64,000 bases of DNA from DASQMT01 sp963839615. Its GTDB lineage: Bacteria > Actinomycetota > Thermoleophilia > Solirubrobacterales > Solirubrobacteraceae. Of this stretch, positions 7,770 to 16,423 are shown one piece after another; the stretch's first letter is position 1; each line of letters opens with the position of its first letter. Under the pieces are notes generated by a model. That model saw nothing but the letters and a program-made list of their open reading frames with translations. It had not been told where the DNA came from and made no database searches. The position numbers were made by a program, and so were the translations under genes. The DNA lies in NCBI GenBank assembly GCA_963839615.1, contig CAWIVY010000003.1, positions 120,196-184,195 of the forward strand, read 5' to 3'.

Positions 7770-10415
7770 TCAGGGCAGGATCTCCACGTACCCGTCCGTT
7801 CCGTGCACGCGGATCCGCTGCCCATCCCGGATCAGCCGGGTCGCATTCTCCACTCCCACGACGGCCGGCAGGCCGTACTCCCGTGCGATCACCGCGCCGT
7901 GGGTCATCAGGCCCCCCACCTCCGTGACCAGCCCCGTGACCGCGACGAACAGGGGCGACCAGCTGGGGTCCGTGTATGCCGTGACCAGGATGTCGCCCGC
8001 CTCGAGATCGGCCTCGGCCACGTCCAGGATGACGCGGGCCCGGCCCTCGACGGTCCCGGCGGAAACCGGTAGGCCCGCGAGCGCACCGGCCGGCACGTCA
8101 TCGCGCCGGTACGCGCCGGCGATGACCTCGCCATCCGACGTGAGCACCCGGGGCGGCGTGAGCGCCTGATACGCCCTGAACGCCTGCTTGCGCTCGGAGA
8201 TGAGCTGGTCGTCCACCTGGTTCGTGCGCACGACGTCGTGGAGCTCCTGGAACGTGAGGTAGAAGACGTCCTCCCGCTCACGCAGCACCTGGTCCCGCAC
8301 GAGGCGGTCGGCCTCTTCCAGCAAGGCCTGCTTGTACGCGAGGTAGCGGCTGACGATGAAGTACTTCGGATACTCGCGGTACCCGATGAAGGTCCGGACC
8401 CGGTCGATCATCTCCTTGGTCGCTTCGGCCTTCGGCTCTCCGTCCGGCAGGGCCCGCAGGCGCTCCAGCAGCTCCTGTTCCTTCTCCCACGCCTCCTGCC
8501 GGCCTTGCTCGAACCGTCGCTCGGCGGCACCCGGATCGAAGTTCTTGACGTTGCTGAGGATCAGCGGCACGAGCGTGGTGGGGCGTTCGCTCCAGCGGGG
8601 CCTCGTGATGTCGATCTCGCCGACGCAGCGCATGCCGTACCTGTCGAGGAAGGCCTCGATCGCCGCCCGCGCTTCCGGCCCGCCCGCGAGTGCGGGCAGC
8701 TCGTCCAGGAAGCCCTCGTCCTCGACGTCCTGCAGAAAGGCCACCACCTCCGGATGCGGGCGGATCACGTCCGCGACGTCCAGCAGCGCCAGCCCCATCT
8801 CCGAGGTGACGTTGTGGGGGACGGACTGCGTGAGCGTGTCGGCCGCGTTCTTCTCGCCCAGCCACTCCTGCAGCTTCTCGTTGAGCCACCCCGAGGCGTC
8901 CATCGCCCCCATGAACACCTGATGGCTTCGCGGATCGAAGAGGATCCGCTTCAGCTCCTGGATGTCCGCCAGGATGAAGTCGAGCAGCGCCGTTCCGGAC
9001 TTCGCCCGGATGTCGCGTGCCAAGGCGGCGTTGGAAGCCTGGCTGCGCTCGATCAGCTCGGTGACGATGGCCGGATCGGTCGCGATCGGGGCCGGCGCGT
9101 CGCGCGGCGGCGCGTCCCCGGGACCCTCGTCCGGGAGCGACGGGACGAAGTCGTTGCGTTCGACGATGGCCTGCAGCGCGTCCCCGATCAGCGGATCGGA
9201 CGTCGCCAGGGCGAGGATGCGTCCGCGGGCCGCCGGCGAACCCAGGAGCTGGGTGACGTCGACGAACAGCCTCCCGCCGGCCTCGTGCATCCGCGGGAGA
9301 GCCGTCAGCTGGAACACGGAGAGCCCCAGGGGCTTCATGGGGTCGGTCATCATCTGCTGATGACCGACGGAGACGTAGACGTGGTTCTCCCGGTCGCCGG
9401 CCGCGGGGATGGGGAACAGCGTGGTGATCGGTCGGCTCTGGACGATCTCGAAGCCATCGCCGACCAGGCACCACTCGATGTCCTGGGGGCGGCCGAAGTG
9501 CGCTTCGATCTGCCGGCCCAGCTGCGCCAGCCGCACGACCTGCGCATCCGTCAGCGCCGGCTGCCCCTGCTGCGCCGGGTCGATCGCCTGCTCCTCCGTC
9601 CCGCCCGCCGGCAGGGCGTGGGTGGCAACCTGCTTGCTGCCGACCGCCTTGGCGACGATCTCCCCGTCCCGCACCTTGTAGGAGTCGGCGTTGACCAGGC
9701 CCGAGACGAGCGCCTCGCCGAGGCCGAAGCCGGCCTCTACGGAGGAGACCCTGCGGTTCGACGTGACGGGGTCGGCCGTGAAGAGGATGCCGGATGCGTG
9801 CGGGAAGACCATCTGCTGCACGACCACGGCCATGTGGACCCTGCTGTGGTCGAAGCCGTTCCGCAGGCGGTAGGTCACGGCCCGCTCGGTGAACAGCGAG
9901 GCCCAGCAGCGGCTGATGTGCTGGAGGATCGCGGCCGGCCCGACGACATTCAGGTACGTGTCCTGCTGGCCGGCGAACGAGGCCGTCGGCAGGTCCTCCG
10001 CCGTCGCGCTCGATCGAACGGCGTAGGCGGCTTGCTCGCCGAGCCGGGCGAGCGCGAGAGTGATCGCTGCCGTCACATCGCCGGGGATGGCGATCCCTTC
10101 GAGGAACCGGCGGATCTCCGCGCTGAGCGTGCGGATCGGTTCCCGTTCGTCCGGGTTCAGGCGCGACAGCCGATCGAGCCGATCGTCGATCGACGGGGCG
10201 TCCGCCATGATCCGCCGGAACGCGTCGGTCGTCACGCAGAAGCCAGGCGGCACGCGGATGCCCTCGATCTGCGCAAGCTCCCCCAGGTGCGCGCCCTTGC
10301 CGCCGGCGACCGCGACCTGCGTCTCGTCGATCTCTTCAAGACCCAACACGTAGCGGTTGGGCTGAACGGTCTGGAGTCCCGTCGTGCCGCCGTCCCCGAC
10401 CTCCACCGTACCCAT
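7770..10415 (-). CDS. rph: Rifamycin-inactivating phosphotransferase
   Basis: 881 residues, matching the length of RPH enzymes, which phosphorylate rifamycins on the ansa-chain C21 hydroxyl using ATP and giving AMP plus phosphate. Three parts are seen: an N-terminal ATP-grasp domain (start NRYVLGLEEIDETQVAVAGGKGAHLGEL, YAVRSSATAEDLPTASFAGQ, DIEWCLVGDGFEIVQSRPIT), a central drug-binding region beginning near HVYVSVGHQQMMTDPMKP, and a C-terminal swivelling phosphohistidine domain with GGLMTHGAVIAREYG, His839 being the phospho-carrier. Start at the ATG 10413-10415 with GGAG upstream. A 19-bp palindrome of the rifamycin-associated-element type lies 50 bp upstream. PEP synthase is excluded by the RIF-domain wording and the short overall length arrangement. 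Confidence 0.93.
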   Translation of the reverse strand: MGTVEVGDGGTTGLQTVQPNRYVLGLEEIDETQVAVAGGKGAHLGELAQIEGIRVPPGFCVTTDAFRRIMADAPSIDDRLDRLSRLNPDEREPIRTLSAEIRRFLEGIAIPGDVTAAITLALARLGEQAAYAVRSSATAEDLPTASFAGQQDTYLNVVGPAAILQHISRCWASLFTERAVTYRLRNGFDHSRVHMAVVVQQMVFPHASGILFTADPVTSNRRVSSVEAGFGLGEALVSGLVNADSYKVRDGEIVAKAVGSKQVATHALPAGGTEEQAIDPAQQGQPALTDAQVVRLAQLGRQIEAHFGRPQDIEWCLVGDGFEIVQSRPITTLFPIPAAGDRENHVYVSVGHQQMMTDPMKPLGLSVFQLTALPRMHEAGGRLFVDVTQLLGSPAARGRILALATSDPLIGDALQAIVERNDFVPSLPDEGPGDAPPRDAPAPIATDPAIVTELIERSQASNAALARDIRAKSGTALLDFILADIQELKRILFDPRSHQVFMGAMDASGWLNEKLQEWLGEKNAADTLTQSVPHNVTSEMGLALLDVADVIRPHPEVVAFLQDVEDEGFLDELPALAGGPEARAAIEAFLDRYGMRCVGEIDITRPRWSERPTTLVPLILSNVKNFDPGAAERRFEQGRQEAWEKEQELLERLRALPDGEPKAEATKEMIDRVRTFIGYREYPKYFIVSRYLAYKQALLEEADRLVRDQVLREREDVFYLTFQELHDVVRTNQVDDQLISERKQAFRAYQALTPPRVLTSDGEVIAGAYRRDDVPAGALAGLPVSAGTVEGRARVILDVAEADLEAGDILVTAYTDPSWSPLFVAVTGLVTEVGGLMTHGAVIAREYGLPAVVGVENATRLIRDGQRIRVHGTDGYVEILP

Positions 10416-10464
10416 CGCGTTGCTCCGTTCGTCGCTTGCGGCGAGCGAGTATGGAGCACACCCC

Positions 10465-10483
10465 GGGGCTTGAAACAAGCCCC
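10465..10483 (-). promoter_or_regulatory. Rifamycin-associated element (RAE)-like palindrome
   Basis: GGGGCTTGAAACAAGCCCC is a perfect inverted repeat with 8-bp arms and a 3-nt centre. It sits 50 bp upstream of the rph start. Actinobacterial rph and other rifamycin-inactivating genes are known to carry a conserved 19-bp inverted repeat of this GGGGCTTG...CAAG form (the RAE) that is needed for rifamycin induction; size, arm sequence and position agree. Possible promoter hexamers overlap the right side, but I cannot fix them. Confidence 0.85.
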
Positions 10484-10664
10484 CCAGGGGCGATACTGTG
10501 GAAGTGGAGGGGGTGCGCACGCACCCCCGCAGCGCCAGCAGCGGCCGTCCATCGCCGCTGATCGCGCCCCCGTCGCATGCGGCACGATGTCGAGAACCGC
10601 CGGCCGGCTCCGCTCACCAGGTGAAGGCCTCGACAGGCGCGGCCCACGACACCAGGAGATCACG

Positions 10665-11075
10665 ATGCCGAAGTACCTGCTCCTCAAGCATTACCGCGGC
10701 GGCCCGGAGCCGCACCATCCCTTTCCCCCGATGGACCAGTGGGCGCCTGAGGACGTGGAGGCGCACTTCGCCTTCCAGAGGCACGTCAGAGAGCTGCTCA
10801 CGGAGAACGGCGAGTACGTCGGCGTGGAGGCGCTCGCGCCGGCGCAGACATGGGTGCGCTACGGCGGCCCGGACGCGGCGCCGGTCACCACCGACGGGCC
10901 GCTGCCCGAGACCAGCGACCTGGTCGCGGGCTGGTTCATGATCGACGTCGAGTCGTACGAGCGCGCGGTCGAGCTCGCTGCGTACGTCTCATCCGAGCCC
11001 GGCCCGGGCGGGGAACCGATGTACGAGTGGATCGACGTCCGCGAGATCATGTCCCACGCGCCCTCGGAGGACTGA
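10665..11075 (+). CDS. YCII-related (DGPF domain) protein
   Basis: 136 residues of the YCII/DGPF family, a dimeric alpha-beta barrel fold. It begins with KYLLLKHYRGG, has the VRYGGPDAAPVTTDGPLPET segment that carries the family DGPF motif (here DGPL), and ends ERAVELAAYVSSEPG as usual. ATG at 10665 with AGGAGAT upstream. The sigma factor gene starts 6 nt after its stop; DGPF proteins are characteristic partners of the ECF42-type sigma factors, although the biochemical role of the DGPF protein is unsettled. Cytoplasmic. Confidence 0.88.
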   Translation: MPKYLLLKHYRGGPEPHHPFPPMDQWAPEDVEAHFAFQRHVRELLTENGEYVGVEALAPAQTWVRYGGPDAAPVTTDGPLPETSDLVAGWFMIDVESYERAVELAAYVSSEPGPGGEPMYEWIDVREIMSHAPSED

Positions 11076-11081
11076 TCGGGC

Positions 11082-12296
11082 GTGATCGACGAGCCGGTGC
11101 AACGGCTGGACGAGGGCGTTCTGCGCGCCCTCGTCCCCCGGGTGCTCGCGGGCCTGGTCCGGCGGGGCGAGGACTTCGATGCCGCCGAGGACGCGCTGCA
11201 GGAGGCGCTGCTGGAAGCGCTGCGGGTGTGGCCCGAGCACCCGCCGCGCGACCCGCGCGCGTGGCTGACGGCGGTCGCGACCCGGCGGCTCGTCGACGCC
11301 CGCCGCAGCGAGGCCGCCCGTCAGCGCCGCGAGGAGGCGACGCACGCCGAGCCGCGGCCCGCCGCCAGCGAGGAGGTGGGCGACGACACCCTCTTCCTGC
11401 TCTTCTGCTGCTGTCACCCCGACCTCTCGCCCGCCTCCCAGGTGGCGCTGACCCTGCGCGCCGTCGGCGGCCTCACCACCTGGGAGATCGCCGACGCCTT
11501 CTACGTCCCCGAGGCGACGATGGCGCAGCGGATCAGCCGCGCCAAGCGCACCCTGCACGGGCGCCGCCTGGATCAGCCCGGCGACCTCGCCGTCGTGCTG
11601 CGCGTGCTCTACCTCGTCTACACGGCCGGCCACGCGGGCCGCGTGGACCTGGCCGGCGAGGCGATCCGGCTCGCACGCCAGCTCACCCTCGCCACGGAGG
11701 AGCCGGAGGCGCGGGGGCTGCTCGCGCTGATGCTCCTCAACCATGCCCGCCGGCCGGCGCGCTTCGACGCCGAGGGCCGGATCGTCACGCTCGACCGGCA
11801 GGACCGCGGCCTGTGGGACACGCGCGAGATCGCCGAGGGCGTGCGCGTCCTGCAGTCGGCGCTCGCCATGCAGTCGGAGGAACGGCGCCCCGGCCGCTAC
11901 CAGGTCGAGGCCGCGATCGCCGCCCTCCACGACGATGCGGCGAGCGCCGGGGAGACCGACTGGCCGCAGATCCTCGCCTGGTACGACGACCTCGTCGCGC
12001 TGACCGAGGACCCCGTGCGCGAGGATCCCGCCGCGGTGCTCGGCCGCGCCGTCGCTGTCGGCCATGTCCTCGGTGCCGCCGCCGGGCTGCGCGAGACGGA
12101 CCGGCTGCGCGAGGTGATCGGCGAGCGGCACCGGTGGCACGCCGTGCGCGGGCACCTGCACGAGCTCGACGGCGACCCGCCCGCCGCCGCCTCGGCGTAC
12201 GCCGAGGCCGCCCGCCGGGCCACGAACGTCGACGAGCGCGACCACCTGATCCGCCGGGCCGCCCGCGCACGAGCATCCGTGCCGTCGGGCACGTGA
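11082..12296 (+). CDS. ECF RNA polymerase sigma factor with C-terminal extension (ECF42 type)
   Basis: 404 residues, twice the size of a minimal ECF sigma. Region 2 is at about 10-75 (DFDAAEDALQEALLEALRVW, PRAWLTAVATRRLVDARR), region 4 at about 115-165 (LTTWEIADAFYVPEATMAQRISRAKRTL, the -35 recognition helix). The long C-terminal part (about 170-404) is helical with repeat-like segments (DUF6596/TPR-like), containing GEAIRLARQLTLA and the HLHELDGD segment typical of the SigJ/ECF42 branch, where the extension replaces a separate anti-sigma factor. GTG start at 11082, 6 nt after the YCII gene, so one operon. It probably activates its own YCII gene and others. Confidence 0.9.
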   Translation: MIDEPVQRLDEGVLRALVPRVLAGLVRRGEDFDAAEDALQEALLEALRVWPEHPPRDPRAWLTAVATRRLVDARRSEAARQRREEATHAEPRPAASEEVGDDTLFLLFCCCHPDLSPASQVALTLRAVGGLTTWEIADAFYVPEATMAQRISRAKRTLHGRRLDQPGDLAVVLRVLYLVYTAGHAGRVDLAGEAIRLARQLTLATEEPEARGLLALMLLNHARRPARFDAEGRIVTLDRQDRGLWDTREIAEGVRVLQSALAMQSEERRPGRYQVEAAIAALHDDAASAGETDWPQILAWYDDLVALTEDPVREDPAAVLGRAVAVGHVLGAAAGLRETDRLREVIGERHRWHAVRGHLHELDGDPPAAASAYAEAARRATNVDERDHLIRRAARARASVPSGT

Positions 12297-12309
12297 CGAT
12301 CGGACGGGC

Positions 12310-12510
12310 TTGAACCCGGCGTCACCGCCCGCCGAGCATTCCCTCGACGAGGCACGACGCCGTGGGTTCGACGCGATGCTGTTCACGCTCGTCCTCGACA
12401 GCAATCCGAGCCGACGGTTGTGGGTCAGCCTTGGCTTCGCCGAGATCGGCTGCATCCCGAACGCCGTCGACGGGCAGAGCGCCTACATGTATTGGCGCTC
12501 GCTCGTGTAG
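12310..12510 (+). pseudogene. GNAT acetyltransferase C-terminal remnant
   Basis: About 66 codons reading EARRRGFDAMLFTLVLDSN and LWVSLGFAEIGCIPNAV, which is the second half of a GNAT domain (the CoA-contacting helix and the N-x-x-A-x-x-LY/W-x-x-x-GF signature). The first two core strands and the acetyl-CoA pyrophosphate loop are absent; the upstream bases belong to the end of the sigma gene. No Shine-Dalgarno and only a TTG as possible start. I read it as a truncated remnant. Confidence 0.7.
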
Positions 12511-12588
12511 TCCTCGCCCCGCGTCGCTGGCCGAGGTGCGAGCGGACCGTGCCGGTCGTGTGGCGTCCGTCTGCGTAGGCTGCAACAC

Positions 12589-13203
12589 GTGTCCGGGGTG
12601 CTCACCTCGCAGGCGGATGACTTCCCGCGCTGGTTACCGCCGCGAGTCGCGCCCGTGCAGGTCGTCCTCGTTGCGGTCAAGGACGCCCCGGATGTGTCCG
12701 AGGTCCTCGGGCAACTAGAGCCGCAGCTTGCCGCGACCGGCACCCGCGTCCGCATAGATGACCGCACCGACGTCGGCCTCGGGCGCCGGCTCACCGACTG
12801 GGAGCTCAAGGGCGTGCCCGTGCGCCTCGAGGTCGGGCCGCGTGACCTCGCCGACGGCGTCGTCAGCCTCGTCCGCCGTGATCGCGGGGTGCGTGAGCCG
12901 GTCCCTGTGGATGCTGCCGTGGCGGCGGCCACCAGCGCCGTCGATGCGGTGCAGGAGGCGCTACGGGATGAGGCCGCCGCGCTACTCGCCCGTCGTACGG
13001 TCGACGTCTCCGACGTGGACGCCGCCGTCGATGCCGCACGCGACGGCTTCGCCCGGCTCCCATGGGCCGCTTGCGGCGCCGACGGTGAGCGCCGCCTGAA
13101 CGCTGCCGGCGTGTCTGTCCGGTGCGTGATGACGGCCGGGGGCGCCGTCCCGGACGACCTCGACCAGCACGACCTCGTCGCGATCGCCGGCCGCGCGTAC
13201 TGA
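12589..13203 (+). pseudogene. Prolyl-tRNA synthetase C-terminal fragment
   Basis: 204 codons reading WLPPRVAPVQVVLVAVK, DRTDVGLGRRLTDWELKGVP and VRLEVGPRDLADGVVSLVRR. This is the anticodon-binding domain of class II ProRS plus its C-terminal zinc-binding-type extension (CGADGERRL... VRCVMT region). The class II catalytic core (motifs 1-3) is missing upstream, where a GNAT remnant lies instead. It cannot charge tRNA alone. Either a decayed second proS or, less likely, a free-standing anticodon-binding protein; a GTG at 12589 gives an open frame but no convincing ribosome site. Confidence 0.65.
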
Positions 13204-13643
13204 GCCGGCGTTCATGAGCTCGGCCTCGCCGCGCAGATCGAGGAGGCGGCACTGCCGTGGGGTGGCTTACGCCCGCGGGATGGGCTGCTGCGCGTATGAG
13301 GCTCGCGCGGGTCGCGGACTCGGGCAGCCCGAGAACGCGCGCGCTTTCGCCGCCGAGCGGCACCCCGACAAGCCCGTTCCAGACGAGTACTCGGGACGAG
13401 GAGCGCGCGTCTCGCGGTGGTGCCGCTGTCGCGTCTGCACCTCGCGGCGAGATCGATGACGCCTCTCTCCGTCCGAGCGGGGGTCTGAGGCGCCGCGATT
13501 CGTGCACCTGCGGGTCGCGACGGTCGTGGTGCCTTCGCGGTGTTGCGGGGCAGCGCGGCGCTCCTCGTTCAAGTTGTGACTTCGGCGGGTGGTGCGGGAA
13601 ACCGAGCGCGCGGTAGCTGGGAAACGCCGTAGGCTCGGCGTCA
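13204..13643 (+). other. Gene-free stretch
   Basis: About 440 bp between the ProRS fragment and the DUF885 gene. Open frames on both strands are arginine/serine/proline-rich with no domain pattern. No tRNA, terminator hairpin or repeat seen. Probably decayed sequence belonging to the broken-gene zone at 12.3-15.0 kb. Confidence 0.5.
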
Positions 13644-14831
13644 GTGGCCCTGTCTGTCGTGGAGCGCTATCTCCGGCTGGGCTTGCAGCTCGGCCGGCAC
13701 GTCGAAGGGATCGTCGACGCCTACTACGGCCCGCCGGAGCTGGCGGCGGCTGTCGACGCGGAGCCTCCGGTCGCCCCGCGGGCGCTCGTATCCGCCGCAG
13801 AGCTTCTGCTCGACGAGCTCGAGCACGGCTGGCTGCGTGACCAGGTGGTCGGGCTGCGCACCTACGCCGGCGTGCTGGCGGGCGAGTCCAGCTCGTACTC
13901 CGACGAGGTCGAGGGGTGTTACGGCGTGCGGCCGACCTATACCGACGAAGCCGTCTTCTCGGCCGCGCACGACCGACTGGCGGAGCTGCTCCCCGGTCAC
14001 GAGCCGCTGGCCGAACGTTACGAGCGCTGGCGAGACTCGATCCTTGTGCCTCCCGAGCAGGTCGAGCGCACGGTCGCGGCCGTCATCAGGGAGGCGCGCG
14101 GGTGGATGCGTGGCCTGGTCGAGCTGCCGGAAGGCGAAGGAGTTGTCGTGCAGATCGTGCGCGACAAGCCCTGGCTGGCGTTCTGCGAATACCTCGGCGG
14201 CCTGCGCAGCCGCATCGCCGTCAACGTCGATCTCTCGATGTCGGCCCTGGAGCTGCTGCACCTCACGAGCCACGAGACGTATCCCGGCCACCACGCGGAG
14301 CGCTGCGCCAAAGATCACCTGCTCGTACGCGGCCGAGGGCTGCTGGAGGAGACGCTGGTGCTGGTGCCGACGCCACAGTCGCTCGTCTCGGAGGGGATCG
14401 CCGAGCTCGCGCCCACCGTGCTGCTCGAGGGCGACGACGGCGGGAGGTTTGCGGCGGTCATGCAAGACGCCGGCATCGGGCTCGATCTCGCTCACGCGCT
14501 CGCCGTCGAGCGGGCCCTCGAGCCGTGCCGCTGGGCGGAGGTCAACGCTGCGTTGATGCTCCACGAGGCCGGAGCGAGCGGGGCCGAGACGCACGCCTAC
14601 CTCGAGCGCTGGGGGTTGATGACGCCGGAGCTCGCGGCCCATCTGATCCGCTTCCTGAGCGAGCCGACCTCGCGGACCTACGTGATCAACTACCCGGCGG
14701 GGCGAGAACTCTGCCGCTCGTACGTGGCGGGCGCCCCAGAGCGCTTCCGCTCCCTGCTGACCGAGCAGATACGCGTCCGCGACCTGCTTGAGGCAAAGAA
14801 CGCACAAACACCCACGTCATCCGATCGGTGA
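13644..14831 (+). CDS. DUF885 family putative metallopeptidase
   Basis: 395 residues. The key motif HETYPGHHAE (about residues 212-221) is the DUF885 variant of a gluzincin zinc site (HExxPGHH), with a downstream SEGIAELAP helix that can give the third Glu ligand. DUF885 proteins are usually 500-600 residues with a signal peptide; this is a shorter, signal-less form starting near the helical N-terminal part (VVERYLRLGLQLGRHVEGIVDAYYG). GTG start at 13644. Likely a cytoplasmic peptidase of unknown substrate. It is intact, unlike the genes on either side. Confidence 0.75.
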   Translation: MALSVVERYLRLGLQLGRHVEGIVDAYYGPPELAAAVDAEPPVAPRALVSAAELLLDELEHGWLRDQVVGLRTYAGVLAGESSSYSDEVEGCYGVRPTYTDEAVFSAAHDRLAELLPGHEPLAERYERWRDSILVPPEQVERTVAAVIREARGWMRGLVELPEGEGVVVQIVRDKPWLAFCEYLGGLRSRIAVNVDLSMSALELLHLTSHETYPGHHAERCAKDHLLVRGRGLLEETLVLVPTPQSLVSEGIAELAPTVLLEGDDGGRFAAVMQDAGIGLDLAHALAVERALEPCRWAEVNAALMLHEAGASGAETHAYLERWGLMTPELAAHLIRFLSEPTSRTYVINYPAGRELCRSYVAGAPERFRSLLTEQIRVRDLLEAKNAQTPTSSDR

Positions 14832-14878
14832 GCCTCGCGGCGCAGCCGCCGTGCGCTCCCGCGACCGAGGGCCGAGTG

Positions 14879-15006
14879 ACGCGGCCCGCCCGCCACCACA
14901 CGCTGCGCGCGACCGAGGACTGGAGCCATCAGCTGTTGAACGGAGGCGAGCAGGCGCGCTTCGCGGTGTTCGCGGGCGGTGCGACGATCGAGGCGGCTCA
15001 GACCGC
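14879..15006 (+). pseudogene. Fragment of a LuxR/BTAD-type ATPase regulator
   Basis: In one frame the DNA reads HTLRATEDWSHQLLNGGEQA and ARFAVFAGGATIEAAQTA. The TLRAT-x-DWS-x-x-LL...FAVFAGG pattern is characteristic of the segment after the NB-ARC/AAA ATPase of large actinobacterial transcriptional regulators. Only about 43 codons remain before the reading frame passes into integrase-like sequence. A remnant only. Confidence 0.55.
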
Positions 15007-15022
15007 GATGCGCTCGCACGCG

Positions 15023-15711
15023 CTCGGCGCTGGTCCCCGCTGCGGGTGCTCGCCACCGCCGCGACTGAGGCGGATTCCTGGCGCCCGCGGGCGTCGGCCC
15101 GCCGACCCGAGCTGCGCGCGAGCTCGATCGCCGACTACGCGTGGCAGCTCAGCAACCACCTGCTGCCGTTCTTCCACCGCCACCGCCTGCCGCAGATCAC
15201 CGTGGCCGAGGTCGACCGGTATCGCGAGTGCAAGGTCCGCGAGGGTGCCCTCTCGGCGGAGTCGATCAAGAAGACGATCACCCGGCTCGGCCAGATCCTC
15301 GCGGTCGCAGAGGAGCGCGACCTCGTCGCCCGCAACCCCGTGCGCGTCAACACGCGCAACCGCAAGCTCAAGACCAAGCGGCGCCGGCCGGTCTACCTCG
15401 ACTCGGCCGAACAGATCGCCGCGATGATCGAGGCGGCGGGCAGCCTCGACGCGGACCGCGGCGCGCGGACCGCCGGCCGCCGCGCGCTGATCGCGACGCT
15501 GGTCTACGCAGGGCTGCGGATCGGCGAGGCGACGGCGCTGACCTGGGCCGGCGTCACCGCGCACAAGCTGCGGCATACGTTCGCCTCGATCCTCTACGTC
15601 CGCGGCGAGGATCCGCCCTACGTGATGTCACAGCTCGGCCACACCGACGCGGGCTTCGCGTTGCGCGTCTACGCCGCCCGAGCAGGGTCGATTGTTCTGA
15701 TGTGCAGGTAG
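15023..15711 (+). pseudogene. Tyrosine recombinase remnant A (internal deletion)
   Basis: Reads SIADYAWQLSNHLLPFFHRH and KKTITRLGQILAVAEERDL, a core-binding (SAM-like) domain, then the catalytic domain up to YAGLRIGEATALTWA, where the first catalytic Arg lies in GLRIGE. It then jumps directly to GVTAHKLRHTFASILYVRG and SQLGHTDAGF. Remnants B and C show what is missing: about 85 codons (DIDLANGRISVRD... to PPLPGG). The deletion is in frame. Remaining catalytic residues: HxLRH (HKLRH) and the late His of LGHTD; the final Tyr region is degenerate (LRVYAARAG). N-terminus is also incomplete. Not expected to be active. Confidence 0.85.
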
Positions 15712-15800
15712 TTCTCAGCTCGGCCATTCAGCATCGAACGCGCGGCGAGCAACCCGCATTTTGCGCCGATTCACGCCCGTTCAGGCACTGGTGCCCAAAC
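15690..15800. repeat. Conserved element-end repeat, copy 1
   Basis: About 110 bp beginning GATTGTTCTGATGTGCAGG and ending ATTCACGCCCGTTCAGGCAC plus TGGTGCCCAAAC. It matches copies at 27272 and 34471, aligning without gaps to the latter. It follows the 3' end of integrase remnant A. The right part holds the dyad GGCAC-TG-GTGCC. Confidence 0.8.
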
Positions 15801-16204
15801 GATGGCTCGCGCAGCGGGGCTGATCTGACCTGCCGATCCGCGCCGCGCGGCGCCGATCGGTTCCGGCGACTATGGGCTCCGCTCCCCATGGTGCCGACCG
15901 GCGCTTCCGGCGATCATGACGGTGGGCGGTACGCCGCGGCTCTCACGTGGCCTCGTCGAACAGATTCTCACCGGGAACCCTGCCCCGGGGCTGGCTCAGC
16001 CAGCGACCCTGGATTCTGCTCGGCGGCCCGCAGCCGTGGCCGCCGGCGCGTGTGGGCTGGAGGTGACGAGAGCCCAACGTGCCGGCACCGCCCGCTCATT
16101 AGGCGTGTCGGCGGCCCTCACGGGAGCCGGGCCGAACAGCGGGACACGCAGCCGCCCGCGGCCGCGGAGCTGAGACGAGCAGCGCATCACGCTCACGGCG
16201 GCGA
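15801..16204. other. Gene-free stretch with one dyad motif
   Basis: About 400 bp without a convincing gene. It contains one copy of the 18-bp ATGGG-N8-CCCAT motif at 15872. Short frames have no domain pattern. Confidence 0.5.
15872..15889 (-). promoter_or_regulatory. 18-bp dyad motif ATGGG-N8-CCCAT, copy 1
   Basis: The minus strand reads ATGGGGAGCGGAGCCCAT, the same form as copies at 16862, 21543, 21592 and 23267. Candidate operator for the response regulators of this element; it lies far from any intact gene but close to a regulator remnant. Confidence 0.5.
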
Positions 16205-16341
16205 TGTGACGACAACAGCGGCGAGCTCCGCGAGGTTGGCGGCCGTGCCAACCGGGACCAATCCGGTCTCGGACTCCAATGCGGCGTTTGAGCCCGAGCC
16301 GAACGGCGTGGTGGGTCGTCGACGATCGCCACGCGGATCAT
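16205..16341 (-). pseudogene. Response regulator receiver-domain remnant
   Basis: The minus strand begins ATG with MIRVAIVDD, identical to the start of the regulator at 23606. After a small disruption and frame change it continues as HAVRLGL and then ESETGLVPVGTAANLAELAA, again like that regulator (SEPGLIPVGSAANSAELAP). The phospho-acceptor Asp and all later parts are missing. A decayed duplicate of the third regulator. Confidence 0.65.
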
Positions 16342-16423
16342 GCGCGCGTCCCATCATGATCGACGGTGCCCATGACGGAGTCGCCGCAAGGCATGGTCCC
16401 GTCGAGCGGGCACCGCCCGCCGC

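Noticed and set aside
7770..10415. Phosphoenolpyruvate synthase
   Set aside because: Shares ATP-grasp and phosphohistidine domains, but the central drug-binding wording and the upstream palindrome identify rifamycin phosphotransferase.
8238..11075. Very long open frame on the plus strand opposite rph
   Set aside because: Its product is Arg/Val/Asp-rich shadow sequence of the minus-strand rph codons; only its last 136 codons (YCII protein) are real.
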